A stretch of DNA of 64,000 nt from Owenweeksia hongkongensis DSM 17368 (lineage in GTDB: Bacteria > Bacteroidota > Bacteroidia > Flavobacteriales > Schleiferiaceae), in the NCBI RefSeq assembly GCF_000236705.1, contig NC_016599.1:1922001-1986000 (forward strand). Reading direction: 5' to 3'. A program made the position numbers and the translations under genes. Shown one piece after another: positions 17,338 to 25,441 of the stretch. The notes under the pieces were generated by a model that did not search any database, was not told where the DNA came from, and saw nothing but the letters and a program-made list of their open reading frames with translations. Each line of letters starts with the position of its first letter. Within the stretch, counting starts at the first letter, position 1.

Positions 17338-18558
17338 ATGACGTATCAGGAGTGGCTCGATTGGCTCTTCACGCAGCTGCCCATGTACCAACGCGTTGGT
17401 GGAGCAGCTTATAAAGCTGACCTCAGCAATACCCACAAACTGATGCATTTGCTGGATCATCCAGAAAATAAGTTCAAAAGTGTGCATGTGGCGGGTACCA
17501 ATGGCAAGGGTTCTACTTCGCACATGCTTGCTGCTATATTTCAAAAAGCAGGTTACAAAACAGGCCTTTATACCTCTCCTCACTTAAAGGATTTTAGAGA
17601 ACGTATTCGCATTAATGGCGAAATGATCCCCGAAAAGGATGTAGTAAGCTTTGTAGCAAATCACAAAACCAAATTTGAAAGTGTTGGTCTTTCCTTTTTT
17701 GAAATGACCGTGGGCATGGCGTTCCAATATTTTGCTGATAAAAAAGTAGACATTGCCATAGTAGAAGTAGGCATGGGTGGTCGCCTTGATAGCACCAATG
17801 TAGTTTCTCCTGAACTCAGTATTATCACCAACATCAGTTTAGATCACACCCAGTTTTTGGGAAATAACTTGGCAAGCATAGCCGGTGAAAAAGGAGGAAT
17901 CATAAAGGAAAACACTCCAGTGGTAATTGGAGAACACCACCCTGAAACCGACCCTGTTTTCACCAAATTAGCTGGGGCTAAAAATGCTCCACTCTCTTTT
18001 GCGGAAGATATTATTCCGATGCGTGAATTGGATGAACTGGACTTAAAGGGCATTTACCAAAAGAAAAATATTCGCACCGTTTTGGCAGCGGTTCAGCAGC
18101 TGGAAGAGAAAGGATATCTACTTGAGAACACTCTAAAAGAAGCTTTGCTCAATGCAAGCAAACTTACCGGCCTCCGCGGACGATGGGAAACATTAAGCAC
18201 CAGCCCTCGCATAATTTGTGATACGGGCCATAATGAAGCTGGCGTAAAACTTATCATGGAGCAACTCGCCAAAGAGCCATTTGAGAACCTACACATCGTT
18301 TGGGGAATGGTTGGAGATAAAGACATTACTAGCGTTCTCAAATTATTGCCAAAAGACGCAACTTACTATTGGTGCAAACCAAGTATCCCTCGTGGCAAAA
18401 ATGCTGAAGAACTAAAACAAGATTCTTTGGTCATTGGACTAAAAGGCGAAGTTTATAATTCCCCAAGCTCCGCTTTGGGAGCTAGTAAAAATGCAGCTTC
18501 AGCTAATGATTTAATCTTTGTGGGCGGAAGCACCTTTGTGGTTGCCGATGTTCTTTAG
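17338..18558 (+). CDS. folC: Bifunctional folylpolyglutamate synthase/dihydrofolate synthase
   Basis: FolC ligates glutamate to dihydropteroate and then to folates, in the cytoplasm, using ATP. The 406-residue product has the P-loop VAGTNGKGS at residues 51-59, the FolC block TSPHLKDFRERIRING, the omega-loop region EVGMGGRLDSTN and TNISLDHTQFLG. The C-terminal Mur-ligase-like domain has RGRWETL and CDTGHNEAG. It ends the exbB-exbD-tonB-folC operon, an odd functional mix. Its stop codon overlaps that of the convergent secreted-protein gene by 4 bases (TTAG shared). Confidence 0.94.
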   Translation: MTYQEWLDWLFTQLPMYQRVGGAAYKADLSNTHKLMHLLDHPENKFKSVHVAGTNGKGSTSHMLAAIFQKAGYKTGLYTSPHLKDFRERIRINGEMIPEKDVVSFVANHKTKFESVGLSFFEMTVGMAFQYFADKKVDIAIVEVGMGGRLDSTNVVSPELSIITNISLDHTQFLGNNLASIAGEKGGIIKENTPVVIGEHHPETDPVFTKLAGAKNAPLSFAEDIIPMRELDELDLKGIYQKKNIRTVLAAVQQLEEKGYLLENTLKEALLNASKLTGLRGRWETLSTSPRIICDTGHNEAGVKLIMEQLAKEPFENLHIVWGMVGDKDITSVLKLLPKDATYYWCKPSIPRGKNAEELKQDSLVIGLKGEVYNSPSSALGASKNAASANDLIFVGGSTFVVADVL

Positions 18559-20060
18559 AGTTTCTGTACCAAGCGCGTTTGCTGCAAACCATCGGACTTC
18601 ACTTCCAGCAAGTACATACCTTTTGAAAGTTTAGAAATATCAATCTCCGTTTTATACGATTGAGGAATTACGGATTTCAGCTCCCGGCCTTGAATATCAA
18701 AAAGGGTGATTAGCTCTGGAGTTTCTCCCTCTTCAAGCTCTACGGTAATTTTATCCTTGGTGGGATTTGGATAAACTGAGAAGGTATTTGAATTTAAAGT
18801 TTCAAGTAGTCCTGTAAATTGACAATCTCCCGCAATAAGAACCCCGTTATCTGAATCCGGGAATTCAATTCCGCAATAGTTTATCAGGGTATTTCCGTCT
18901 GTTCCCTTTTTCAATGTGATTAGAAGTGTGTCATTAGCCATAACAGGTCTATGCAACTTTACCCAGATAGAGTCGAATGTTAGGTCTGGTTTAATGTTGT
19001 AGAAACCAGCTTCAATTACTGGATATGGTATTGAATCATTACCAACAACCCTGAATTCTGAACCACTTTGTGTTAGTGAGCTAGTAGAAAAGTTATTTAG
19101 TCTCAATGAGATAACAGAGTCATTACAGAATATTTTTTTGATGGTATCAATAGTATTTACACCTCCAAAGGCTGTGCTCACCATTCCCATAGGTGCTGCG
19201 GACTCTACATAGTAGGTTACCTCCCGCATTGCGGATCCGACCTGAAACCATCCCCAAGCCGGATCTAGTCTATACTCAACAGCTTCCACTACCACTGAAT
19301 ATATTCCTGCTTGTGTAAAAATCATTCCAGAGCCAAACAGTGACTGCGATGGCAAGGGTTGGCCAGAACTAAAACCGTTTGCATAAGTTGCGTTAACTCC
19401 ATTGGAATCCTTAGCTGAAACCAGCCGGAACCAAACCGAATCATTATTTGGATCCACCGCATACATTCCCGTATTCCATACTGGGGAGTTCATGTAAAAT
19501 TTAAACCTTGGATAACTATAAAACTGTGGAGATGTGTTAGGTCCAAAGGTTGTATTAAGCTTTGCATCAAGGTAAAAAGCTGTATTTTCTGAATTCACTA
19601 AATTGTCAATTAAACTGTCCCTACAGCACTGTTGGTAAGAAAACACATAGTCAGTACACCCTCCAGGAAGTGCTACAGTATCTCTGTAATAAAATGCCAA
19701 AAGAGGGATACTGTCGGATGTTAAGCTATCTCCACAGTTTACACCGGAAGCAAACCACACCCCACTCGACACGGTATGAAAACTTCCAGGAATGAAAGGT
19801 TTCATTGATAATGTATCGTTGCCAAAACAAGAAGATGTGAGGATTACCTCTACTGGTTGATTTGCCAAATTAGCACTGGCAGTTTGGTATAAAACCAAAG
19901 TGACCTCATAATCAGCAATGCCATTAACATATTTGTAACTAATCTCTCCACCCATCGGCCCTCCAGCTAGGGCTAATTGGTATGAAAACACAAATAAAAT
20001 TATGGTCAGAAGGGATTGAAAATTGCGAGTCACCATCGGTTTAGTTTTTGAATTGAGCAT
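18555..20060 (-). CDS. Secreted protein with type A type IX sorting domain
   Basis: This 501-residue protein of unknown function is probably exported by the type IX system and surface-attached or released. It has an N-terminal signal peptide (ending YQLALA) and begins with GGPMGGEISYKYVNGIADYEVTLVLYQ. That opening resembles the N-terminal domain of large Bacteroidota gliding-associated and PKD-containing surface proteins. The C-terminal 80 residues are a type A sorting domain (FSVYPNPTKDKITVEL, LFDIQGRELKS, LSKGMYLLEV, TRLVQKL). A later ATG (20036) would give a shorter signal peptide and is equally possible. It is a single-gene unit with a palindrome just upstream (20097-20124). Confidence 0.82.
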   Translation of the reverse strand: MLNSKTKPMVTRNFQSLLTIILFVFSYQLALAGGPMGGEISYKYVNGIADYEVTLVLYQTASANLANQPVEVILTSSCFGNDTLSMKPFIPGSFHTVSSGVWFASGVNCGDSLTSDSIPLLAFYYRDTVALPGGCTDYVFSYQQCCRDSLIDNLVNSENTAFYLDAKLNTTFGPNTSPQFYSYPRFKFYMNSPVWNTGMYAVDPNNDSVWFRLVSAKDSNGVNATYANGFSSGQPLPSQSLFGSGMIFTQAGIYSVVVEAVEYRLDPAWGWFQVGSAMREVTYYVESAAPMGMVSTAFGGVNTIDTIKKIFCNDSVISLRLNNFSTSSLTQSGSEFRVVGNDSIPYPVIEAGFYNIKPDLTFDSIWVKLHRPVMANDTLLITLKKGTDGNTLINYCGIEFPDSDNGVLIAGDCQFTGLLETLNSNTFSVYPNPTKDKITVELEEGETPELITLFDIQGRELKSVIPQSYKTEIDISKLSKGMYLLEVKSDGLQQTRLVQKL

Positions 20061-20096
20061 TGAATTACCTTATTCAAACTCACTATTCCAACAGGC

Positions 20097-20124
20097 AATT
20101 TGTTAAAGCTCAGTTTAACAAATT
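20097..20124. repeat. Perfect 11-bp dyad upstream of the secreted-protein gene
   Basis: AATTTGTTAAA at 20097-20107 and its exact complement at 20114-20124 flank a 6-base spacer. It sits 37 bases upstream of the 20060 start and 26 bases past the methyltransferase stop. It could be an operator or an AT-rich terminator hairpin. Confidence 0.6.
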
Positions 20125-20149
20125 ATACGCCCCCCATAAATAAAAGATT

Positions 20150-21217
20150 TTAGGCTAACCTACATCTGAACAGTGTGTGACCAAGACCGATGTCATCAGT
20201 ATCCTCATCTATAATAAGACCGGCAGCGTGCACCTGTTTTATCATATCGCGTGAGTGATACATACGGCTATTCCCATTGGCCATAACTGTAAAGTAAAGC
20301 GAAGTAGCATTAAGACTATACTCAGCTCCCTCAAAGCGTTGGCGATCCCAATAGGTTTCTAAAATATAAAGGCGCGTATCAGCCGTCATTGCTGCTGCTG
20401 CCCTTTTTAGTATACCAAGAATTTCCTCCTCAGAAAAGCAATCCAAACATTGGCTAATCCAAAATACATCAGCTCCTTTTGGAAAAGGTTGGTTGTCATC
20501 CAACAAGTCAATTTGATGTCCATGAATACGCTCACTCAACCCAGCTTCTTCAGCTTGTTTTTTTGCATCACGAAGTTGACCAGGTAAATCAAGAATGGTT
20601 ACCTCCACATTAGGATCGTGCTGCACACAAAGACGCGCCCATCTTCCTGTATTACCACCTACATCATAAAGCTTGCGTGGCGGATTTTTAAACACCATTT
20701 CAAGCAAAGTAGGAAAGGCATTGTCTGAATAAAAATGATCAAAGGCGAACCAACTTTTACGAACTTGTTCTGGCAGTTCGGCTAGGCCTTTATAAATATT
20801 CTCCCATTCACCCAATACTTTTAGACCCGCTGGCTTTACTTCTCTAATAGCTTCTTCCAAATAATATGAACCTTCGTAGCACACATCCTGTACAAAGTCC
20901 ATATTCACTTCTGTCATTTTATCATTAAGTAAAAAGTACCCGGTTTTTAACAGCCAAAAGTGTTCGTTCTCTTCACGAACTACTTTCATGCTAGCCGCCA
21001 TATCCAACAATACTTTTACTCCATATTTAGAAATACCAGTCTTCTTACTAATATCATCAGCAGAAATACCTTCTTTACGAGAATCAGCTACAGCTTTAAG
21101 AATTCCAGTATTTCTAATGGTCATAGCACATTGAAATGTAATTGGACCGAAAGCTATCTTTTGAGCTTCATACTTTGCTTCAACCGCTGAAATATCTTGA
21201 CTAAGGGTATCTTTCAT
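20150..21217 (-). CDS. SAM-dependent O-methyltransferase (family 2 type)
   Basis: The 355-residue product looks like a plant/polyketide-type O-methyltransferase. It has an N-terminal winged-helix dimerisation domain (residues 40-90, GISADDISKKTGISKYGVKVLLDMAAS) and a C-terminal Rossmann SAM-binding domain with the motif LYDVGGNTGRWARLC near residue 190, then VTILDLPGQL and a late acidic block. The sequence GADVFWISQCLDCFSEEE fits the active-site helix. Related Bacteroidota genes occur near aryl-polyene/flexirubin clusters, but here it stands alone, so the acceptor substrate is unknown. The start ATG at 21217 lacks a recognisable promoter box. Confidence 0.78.
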   Translation of the reverse strand: MKDTLSQDISAVEAKYEAQKIAFGPITFQCAMTIRNTGILKAVADSRKEGISADDISKKTGISKYGVKVLLDMAASMKVVREENEHFWLLKTGYFLLNDKMTEVNMDFVQDVCYEGSYYLEEAIREVKPAGLKVLGEWENIYKGLAELPEQVRKSWFAFDHFYSDNAFPTLLEMVFKNPPRKLYDVGGNTGRWARLCVQHDPNVEVTILDLPGQLRDAKKQAEEAGLSERIHGHQIDLLDDNQPFPKGADVFWISQCLDCFSEEEILGILKRAAAAMTADTRLYILETYWDRQRFEGAEYSLNATSLYFTVMANGNSRMYHSRDMIKQVHAAGLIIDEDTDDIGLGHTLFRCRLA

Positions 21218-21366
21218 CTTTATTTAAATGGATGTATGTCTAAAACTGCTGCTCACCAATGTGACGTTTGATTCTAAATCAACAGCGGCTAAAATAGCCA
21301 AAGATTCGAATTACCCACAGAATGTTTTCGCCATATATCTGGATACTTTCACCGAAAGTATAGAGC

Positions 21367-21399
21367 AAAAAAAAAGCCTCATCATGACGATGAGGCTTT
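21367..21399 (-). terminator. Terminator of the tRNA-Val transcript
   Basis: An 11-bp stem (21373-21383 with 21389-21399) and a run of nine T on the minus strand lie 12 bases past the tRNA 3' end. Confidence 0.88.
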
Positions 21400-21410
21400 C
21401 CCTTGAGAAG

Positions 21411-21485
21411 TGGGAGCTGAGGGATTCGAACCCCCGACCCCCTCGGTGTAAACGAGATGCTCTGAACCAACTGAGCTAAGCTCCC
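21411..21485 (-). tRNA. tRNA-Val (anticodon UAC)
   Basis: The minus strand folds as a cloverleaf: acceptor stem GGGAGCT with AGCTCCC, D-arm GCTC...GAGC, anticodon stem TCTCG/CGAGG around the loop TTTACAC, and T-arm GGGGG-TTCGAAT-CCCTC. The anticodon TAC decodes valine. The 3' CCA is not encoded; the discriminator base is A. It is a solitary tRNA with its own promoter and terminator. Confidence 0.97.
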
Positions 21486-21505
21486 TTCCCTTATTTTTGG
21501 GACGG

Positions 21506-21534
21506 CAAATATAGAGCCTTTTTCTAATTCCCAA
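21506..21534 (-). promoter_or_regulatory. Promoter of tRNA-Val
   Basis: On the minus strand a TTGG-type -33 element (21534-21532) is followed after 18 bases by TATATTTG (21513-21506), a full match to the Bacteroidota -33/-7 pattern. Transcription would start about 14 bases before the mature tRNA. Confidence 0.7.
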
Positions 21535-21600
21535 AACATCTGATGAAAAAAATCAAACTTTTTTTATTCCATCATGTTTCCCTGATTAAAATTCACGTCC

Positions 21601-21608
21601 TATCTTCG
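21601..21608 (+). promoter_or_regulatory. Putative -7 box (variant) of the CxxC protein gene
   Basis: TATCTTCG is a one-base variant of TAnnTTTG, 34 bases before the TTG at 21642. If real, it rules out the ATG at 21543 as the start. Confidence 0.35.
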
Positions 21609-21641
21609 CATTCTATCTCAATAATAATCAATGTTTTTACC

Positions 21642-22190
21642 TTGGATATACCTTCAAAATTTGACAACTCTATTTTAGAAAAAAAATTTTCCAATTGTTC
21701 TGTTTGCAATAGCGACCTCACCTCTTTTGACCAAGAGTACTTGATTGAGAAAGCCTACAAACGTTTTCCGGACAACCTTGGTGAAGAACTGTTGTTTGAA
21801 ATTGCTGTTTGTTTTGATTGTGCAGGAAGAATGAAAGGTGAACTTTCAAAAGAATCGCTCGAAAACATAAGCACATTCTTTCAGGAAAAGAGCTTTGAAC
21901 AAAAGCAAGCCAATCCAAACCCCGACCCATCAATACTTTTGAACCAATGCCTACTAAGTGGTAAGAACCTGGGCGATATGCAAGAGTATCAAGTTTACGC
22001 ACACTGCCGTGGAGGTCAATTAGCCGACCCTCACAGCTATTACATGTTGAGTGATAAAATCATTGAAGAAATTCAAGGATTACTTTCCGATCACACAAGG
22101 GATCAACTCCAAAAGTTTAGTGACGATAATATTGGAATGCCACCTGAACTGAAGAAGTTATTTAGCAATGGTGACCTAATTATTCTTTAA
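21642..22190 (+). CDS. Hypothetical protein with paired CxxC motifs
   Basis: I do not recognise this family with certainty. The 182-residue product (from TTG 21642) has two CxxC knuckles: NCSVCNSDL near its start and CFDCAGRM about 50 residues later, an arrangement typical of a zinc ribbon. A further Cys (AHCRGGQ) occurs in the second half. There is no signal peptide. An ATG at 21543 would add 33 residues (MKKIKLFLFHHV...) that look like translated untranslated sequence. The promoter-like TATCTTCG at 21601 argues for the shorter form. It is convergent with the DUF481 gene and shares a 4-base stop overlap (22187-22190). Confidence 0.62.
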   Translation: MDIPSKFDNSILEKKFSNCSVCNSDLTSFDQEYLIEKAYKRFPDNLGEELLFEIAVCFDCAGRMKGELSKESLENISTFFQEKSFEQKQANPNPDPSILLNQCLLSGKNLGDMQEYQVYAHCRGGQLADPHSYYMLSDKIIEEIQGLLSDHTRDQLQKFSDDNIGMPPELKKLFSNGDLIIL

Positions 22191-22945
22191 AAAGTAAGCG
22201 CTAAACCATTCACCCATTTTACCGTAAGGTTGGGAATATCCGGATCCTGTACTGGAAAAGCATCATAGGTCATATTTAAAGTGCTTACGAAAAATAACTT
22301 TTTGATGATACCTAGTTTCAATTGTGTTTGAATTGAGGTTCTAAAGTCCTCCCAATAATCTATTCGAGGCTGATAATAGATTGTGGTGGACCATTGCAAC
22401 CTATCCTTCTTTGCTAAATATGCTGACAAATACGCACTAAATCGCGGATCATGCCTTTCAATGTTATTATCCAATTCGTTTTCATACTCATACAAAATCA
22501 AGGTTCCCAAGTAGCCTTTTCTACTTGGTTTTTCGAAGAGTGTAAATCGAGTACCCCCTCCTGAAAGAACTCGGTCACGAATTCTTAATGGTCGATTTTG
22601 TTGATACTGAGCCAAAGCTTCATAGGTAAGCCATCCATTTTGCTGATAGCCGTAGCGAGCATGAAAAAGTAAATTTTGCTCCAACTTTTCATCTGCCGCA
22701 ATAGAAACATCCCAAGTATTAAGAAACAACCATGTGCTTTTATCCTGTTTGTATTGAGCTGTAAAATTGTTATTAAGTTCAAAAAGCTCCTTTGTATTCT
22801 TTGTATAGGTAACATTAAAATTTTCTACACCATACCAGCCATTACTATCGGCAGCACTGCGCAAAGATTCTATATTTACAATTTGAGAATAAAGAGGAAC
22901 TGAACAGAAAAAGAGTAAAGTGAAGACAACAATACGTTTCAACAT
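22187..22945 (-). CDS. DUF481-like outer-membrane protein
   Basis: The 252-residue product has a signal peptide (cleavage after VPLYS, near residue 20) and is otherwise made of alternating amphipathic strands rich in aromatic residues (LFHARYGYQQNGWLTYEALAQ, TTIYYQPRIDYWEDFR). It ends in Phe, all typical of a small outer-membrane barrel. The pattern GGGTRFTLF and LYEYENELD fits the DUF481 (YdiY-like) family. Function is unknown. Just upstream on its own strand lie a terminator hairpin (23004-22982) and a further upstream promoter, so its expression may be controlled by a leader or depend on the TATTTTTG box at 22979. Confidence 0.72.
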   Translation of the reverse strand: MLKRIVVFTLLFFCSVPLYSQIVNIESLRSAADSNGWYGVENFNVTYTKNTKELFELNNNFTAQYKQDKSTWLFLNTWDVSIAADEKLEQNLLFHARYGYQQNGWLTYEALAQYQQNRPLRIRDRVLSGGGTRFTLFEKPSRKGYLGTLILYEYENELDNNIERHDPRFSAYLSAYLAKKDRLQWSTTIYYQPRIDYWEDFRTSIQTQLKLGIIKKLFFVSTLNMTYDAFPVQDPDIPNLTVKWVNGLALTF

Positions 22946-22971
22946 GCAATCGTTTATTTTTAAGAATGGTG

Positions 22972-22979
22972 CAAAAATA
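22972..22979 (-). promoter_or_regulatory. -7 box of the DUF481 gene, fused to a terminator T tract
   Basis: TATTTTTG on the minus strand matches TAnnTTTG and starts immediately after the T run of the hairpin at 23004-22982. It is 27 bases upstream of the ATG at 22945. Confidence 0.4.
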
Positions 22980-23049
22980 AAAAGCCCCGAAAAAATCGGG
23001 GCTTAATAAACCTAAAAGGTCAAGTCATGAAACATTTGAAAACTCTACT
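22978..23049 (-). ncRNA. Candidate small RNA or leader transcript upstream of the DUF481 gene
   Basis: A full promoter (23088-23056) predicts a minus-strand start near 23049, and a strong intrinsic terminator ends at about 22978, giving about 72 nucleotides with no annotated gene. The transcript would contain a 7-codon reading frame at 23035-23012 (MFHDLTF). It could be a free sRNA or an attenuator leader for the DUF481 gene. This is inferred only from signals. Confidence 0.4.
22982..23004 (-). terminator. Orphan terminator hairpin
   Basis: A 9-bp stem AAGCCCCGA/TCGGGGCTT around a 5-base loop has its T tract only on the minus strand. No minus-strand gene lies upstream of it before 23128. Confidence 0.8.
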
Positions 23050-23055
23050 CTGTGT

Positions 23056-23088
23056 CAAATATAAAGTAAAAAGTTCTCATAAAACAAA
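23056..23088 (-). promoter_or_regulatory. Minus-strand promoter with no gene of its own
   Basis: TTTG (23088-23085), 21 bases, then TATATTTG (23063-23056) matches the full Bacteroidota promoter pattern. It has the same -7 octamer as tRNA-Val and recA. Confidence 0.5.
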
Positions 23089-23127
23089 TAATTATTAATC
23101 TTTATTTACAGGTACTTACAATTTTTA

Positions 23128-23775
23128 ATGTCGAAAAAGTTACAATCCATGAACATTATAACCACAACAATCTTGAAATCAATACAAAGCGTTTTACTTG
23201 GAGCCATTATTTTTCTTTCAGCCTCCACAAAATCTTTTGCTCAAAGCGAAGAACTGAAACAAAAAGTAAGCGCCTTTAAAAGTGATCTGGAATCCTATGA
23301 AATGAAATACCTCAACATAAGCGACCGTGATTTGGGGAGTATAGAAGAAACCGGATATGTCTGGAAGGATGAGTTTATGCTAAAGTCAAAAGAGAAGGAA
23401 GAAAACAACATTGGGAATAAGAGCTACGCCAAGTATTACTTCTCCATCTTTTCCTACGAAACCATAGAAGATCGTCAATATGGACTAAAAGACTGGATGG
23501 GCGATTTTATAAACAGCGAAACTTTGCGCCCAGGTCGTGATATGCGTACTTATCCTGAGGCAACCCCCACTATTATTCTTATCAATGATTTGGAAATTAT
23601 TACGTGTAACTACAAATGCAGCGATTTTTCAGATGATGGTTTTGACAATTGGAAAGATATGCTCCTAAAGTACTTTGGCGAGGACAATACGATGGTAATT
23701 GAAATAATGTGCGATGGTCCATTAAAGTGGACGAAAAACGCACCAGACCCTAAAGATAGGAGGAAGATGATTTAA
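23128..23775 (+). CDS. Hypothetical exported protein
   Basis: I do not recognise this 215-residue protein. It has a long N-terminal signal peptide (VLLGAIIFLSASTKSFAQ, cleavage near residue 39 from the first ATG). A start at the ATG of residue 8 (23149) would give a more usual signal length. The mature part is charged and mildly aromatic (YYFSIFSYETIEDRQYGLKDWMGDF) with three Cys (TCNYKCSD, IMCDG) that could form a disulfide in the periplasm. No repeat or membrane segment is visible. It is convergent with yifB, sharing a 4-base stop overlap (23772-23775, TTAA). Confidence 0.65.
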   Translation: MSKKLQSMNIITTTILKSIQSVLLGAIIFLSASTKSFAQSEELKQKVSAFKSDLESYEMKYLNISDRDLGSIEETGYVWKDEFMLKSKEKEENNIGNKSYAKYYFSIFSYETIEDRQYGLKDWMGDFINSETLRPGRDMRTYPEATPTIILINDLEIITCNYKCSDFSDDGFDNWKDMLLKYFGEDNTMVIEIMCDGPLKWTKNAPDPKDRRKMI

Positions 23776-25310
23776 CCCATCCAGCCTTCTCTATCCAAAC
23801 TACGATATTGAATGGCTTCTGCTAAATGGCCCGTTTCTATTTTTTCGCTGCTTTCCAAATCAGCAATAGTGCGGGCCACTTTTAATATTCGATCATACGC
23901 ACGAGCAGAAAGATTTAGCTTATCAATAGCGTGGCGCAATAAATCCTGACCGTCCTTTTCTATCCTGCATACTTCTCGTAAATGGCGTGTTTGCATTTGA
24001 GCATTATTGTAAATGCCTTCTGTTTCTTTAAATCGTTCGTTCTGAATTTCGCGTGCCACCACTACCCTTCTTCGTATATCCGCACTCTTTTCCTCTTTCC
24101 TTTCAGAAGACATTTCATCAAAACTCACTGGGGTAACTTCTACATGTAAATCAATTCGGTCTAAAAGTGGCCCTGAAATTTTGTTGAGATACTTCTGCAC
24201 GATACCGGGCGAGCAAACGCATTCTTTGCTTGGATGATTAAAATATCCACACGGACAGGGGTTCATGGAAGCTACCAGCATAAAAGAGGCAGGGTAATCA
24301 ACCGAAAAGCGCGCGCGGCTTATATTTACCTTTCTGTCCTCCATAGGTTGACGCATTACTTCCAGTACCGTCCGTTGAAATTCCGGCAACTCATCCAAAA
24401 ACAAAATACCGTGATGTGCCAATGAAATCTCTCCCGGCTGTGGAAAACTTCCGCCTCCAACAAGGGCTACATTCGAAATAGAGTGATGCGGACTTCGAAA
24501 AGGTCTCTGCGCTACCAAACTTGCATTATTACCCAACTTACCCGCTACCGAATGAATTTTGGTGGTTTCCAAAGCTTCATTCAAAGTCATGGGCGGAAGA
24601 ATGGTAGGCATACGTTTGGCTAGCATTGTTTTTCCTGCTCCTGGAGGCCCAATCAAGATTACATTATGTCCACCAGCTGCCGCGATCTCTAGAGCGCGTT
24701 TTATGTTTTCTTGTCCTTTTACTTCACTAAAATCAAATGCTGGATTTTCTAAATGTTGACGAAACTCTTCCCTTGTATTTACAATAGTTGGCGTAATGTT
24801 TTTTTCTCCCGAAAGGAAACCAACCACATCAGAAATACTATCCACACCATACACTTCAAGGTCATTTACAATGGCTGCTTCGCGTGCATTTTCTGTAGGA
24901 AGAATGAATCCTTTAAAACCTTCTGCTCTAGCCTGGATAGCAATTGGTAAAGCGCCCTTAATCGGCTGAACTGTTCCGTCCAAAGACATTTCCCCCATTA
25001 TTATATAATCACCAATGTTGGGCATTTCGTGCTGACCAGAAGCTGACAATATTCCTAAGGCAATAGGTAAGTCATAAGCTGAACCTTCTTTTCGAATATC
25101 GGCCGGAGCCATGTTGATGGTAATCTTTTTACCTGGCCATTTATACCCTCGGTTTTTGAGAGCGGCAGTTATACGATGTTGGCTTTCCTTTACTGCGCTA
25201 TCAGGCAGCCCCACCAAGTGGAAATTTATTCCGGTATCAATATTTACTTCTATGGTAATTGTGGTGGCATCTACACCAAAAACTGCGCTGCCAAAGGTTT
25301 TTACAAGCAT
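23772..25310 (-). CDS. YifB/ComM family Mg-chelatase-like AAA+ ATPase
   Basis: Proteins of this family (ComM in naturally competent bacteria) are hexameric helicases that aid branch migration during recombination of incoming DNA. The 512-residue product, taken from the ATG at 25310 because MLVKTFGSAVFGVDA is the usual family start, has an N-terminal Lon-protease-like fold (residues 20-170). It also has an AAA+ ATPase domain with Walker A GPPGAGKT at 221-228 and Walker B ILFLDELPEF, then the Mg-chelatase C-terminal region (DRIDLHVEV). A zinc-like cluster CPCGYFNHPSKECVCSP is present. It is divergent from recA. Confidence 0.93.
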   Translation of the reverse strand: MLVKTFGSAVFGVDATTITIEVNIDTGINFHLVGLPDSAVKESQHRITAALKNRGYKWPGKKITINMAPADIRKEGSAYDLPIALGILSASGQHEMPNIGDYIIMGEMSLDGTVQPIKGALPIAIQARAEGFKGFILPTENAREAAIVNDLEVYGVDSISDVVGFLSGEKNITPTIVNTREEFRQHLENPAFDFSEVKGQENIKRALEIAAAGGHNVILIGPPGAGKTMLAKRMPTILPPMTLNEALETTKIHSVAGKLGNNASLVAQRPFRSPHHSISNVALVGGGSFPQPGEISLAHHGILFLDELPEFQRTVLEVMRQPMEDRKVNISRARFSVDYPASFMLVASMNPCPCGYFNHPSKECVCSPGIVQKYLNKISGPLLDRIDLHVEVTPVSFDEMSSERKEEKSADIRRRVVVAREIQNERFKETEGIYNNAQMQTRHLREVCRIEKDGQDLLRHAIDKLNLSARAYDRILKVARTIADLESSEKIETGHLAEAIQYRSLDREGWMG

Positions 25311-25399
25311 TAGTTGAGGAGTTTGTTCTTTGAAAAATACCACTTTTAAATTAAACAATTCAACTTATAAACATCACCCAAATCCCACATCGTATTGGT

Positions 25400-25407
25400 T
25401 ATATTTG
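25400..25407 (+). promoter_or_regulatory. Putative recA promoter -7 box
   Basis: TATATTTG matches TAnnTTTG exactly and lies 34 bases before the recA ATG. I saw no LexA-type dyad between it and yifB. Confidence 0.55.
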
Positions 25408-25441
25408 CCTTTCTTAAGATTTAGAATAAAAACATTTAGAT

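Noticed and set aside
21343-21361. Hairpin ATACTTTC-ACC-GAAAGTAT past the tRNA terminator
   Set aside because: It is AT-rich with 8 bp and no T tract; the stronger terminator at 21367-21399 already ends the tRNA transcript, so I assign it no role.
23027-23098. A 23-codon plus-strand frame (MKHLKTLLCVKYK...) between the DUF481 and 23128 genes
   Set aside because: It is very short, has no -7 box on its strand, ends without a domain, and overlaps the better-supported minus-strand promoter and leader.
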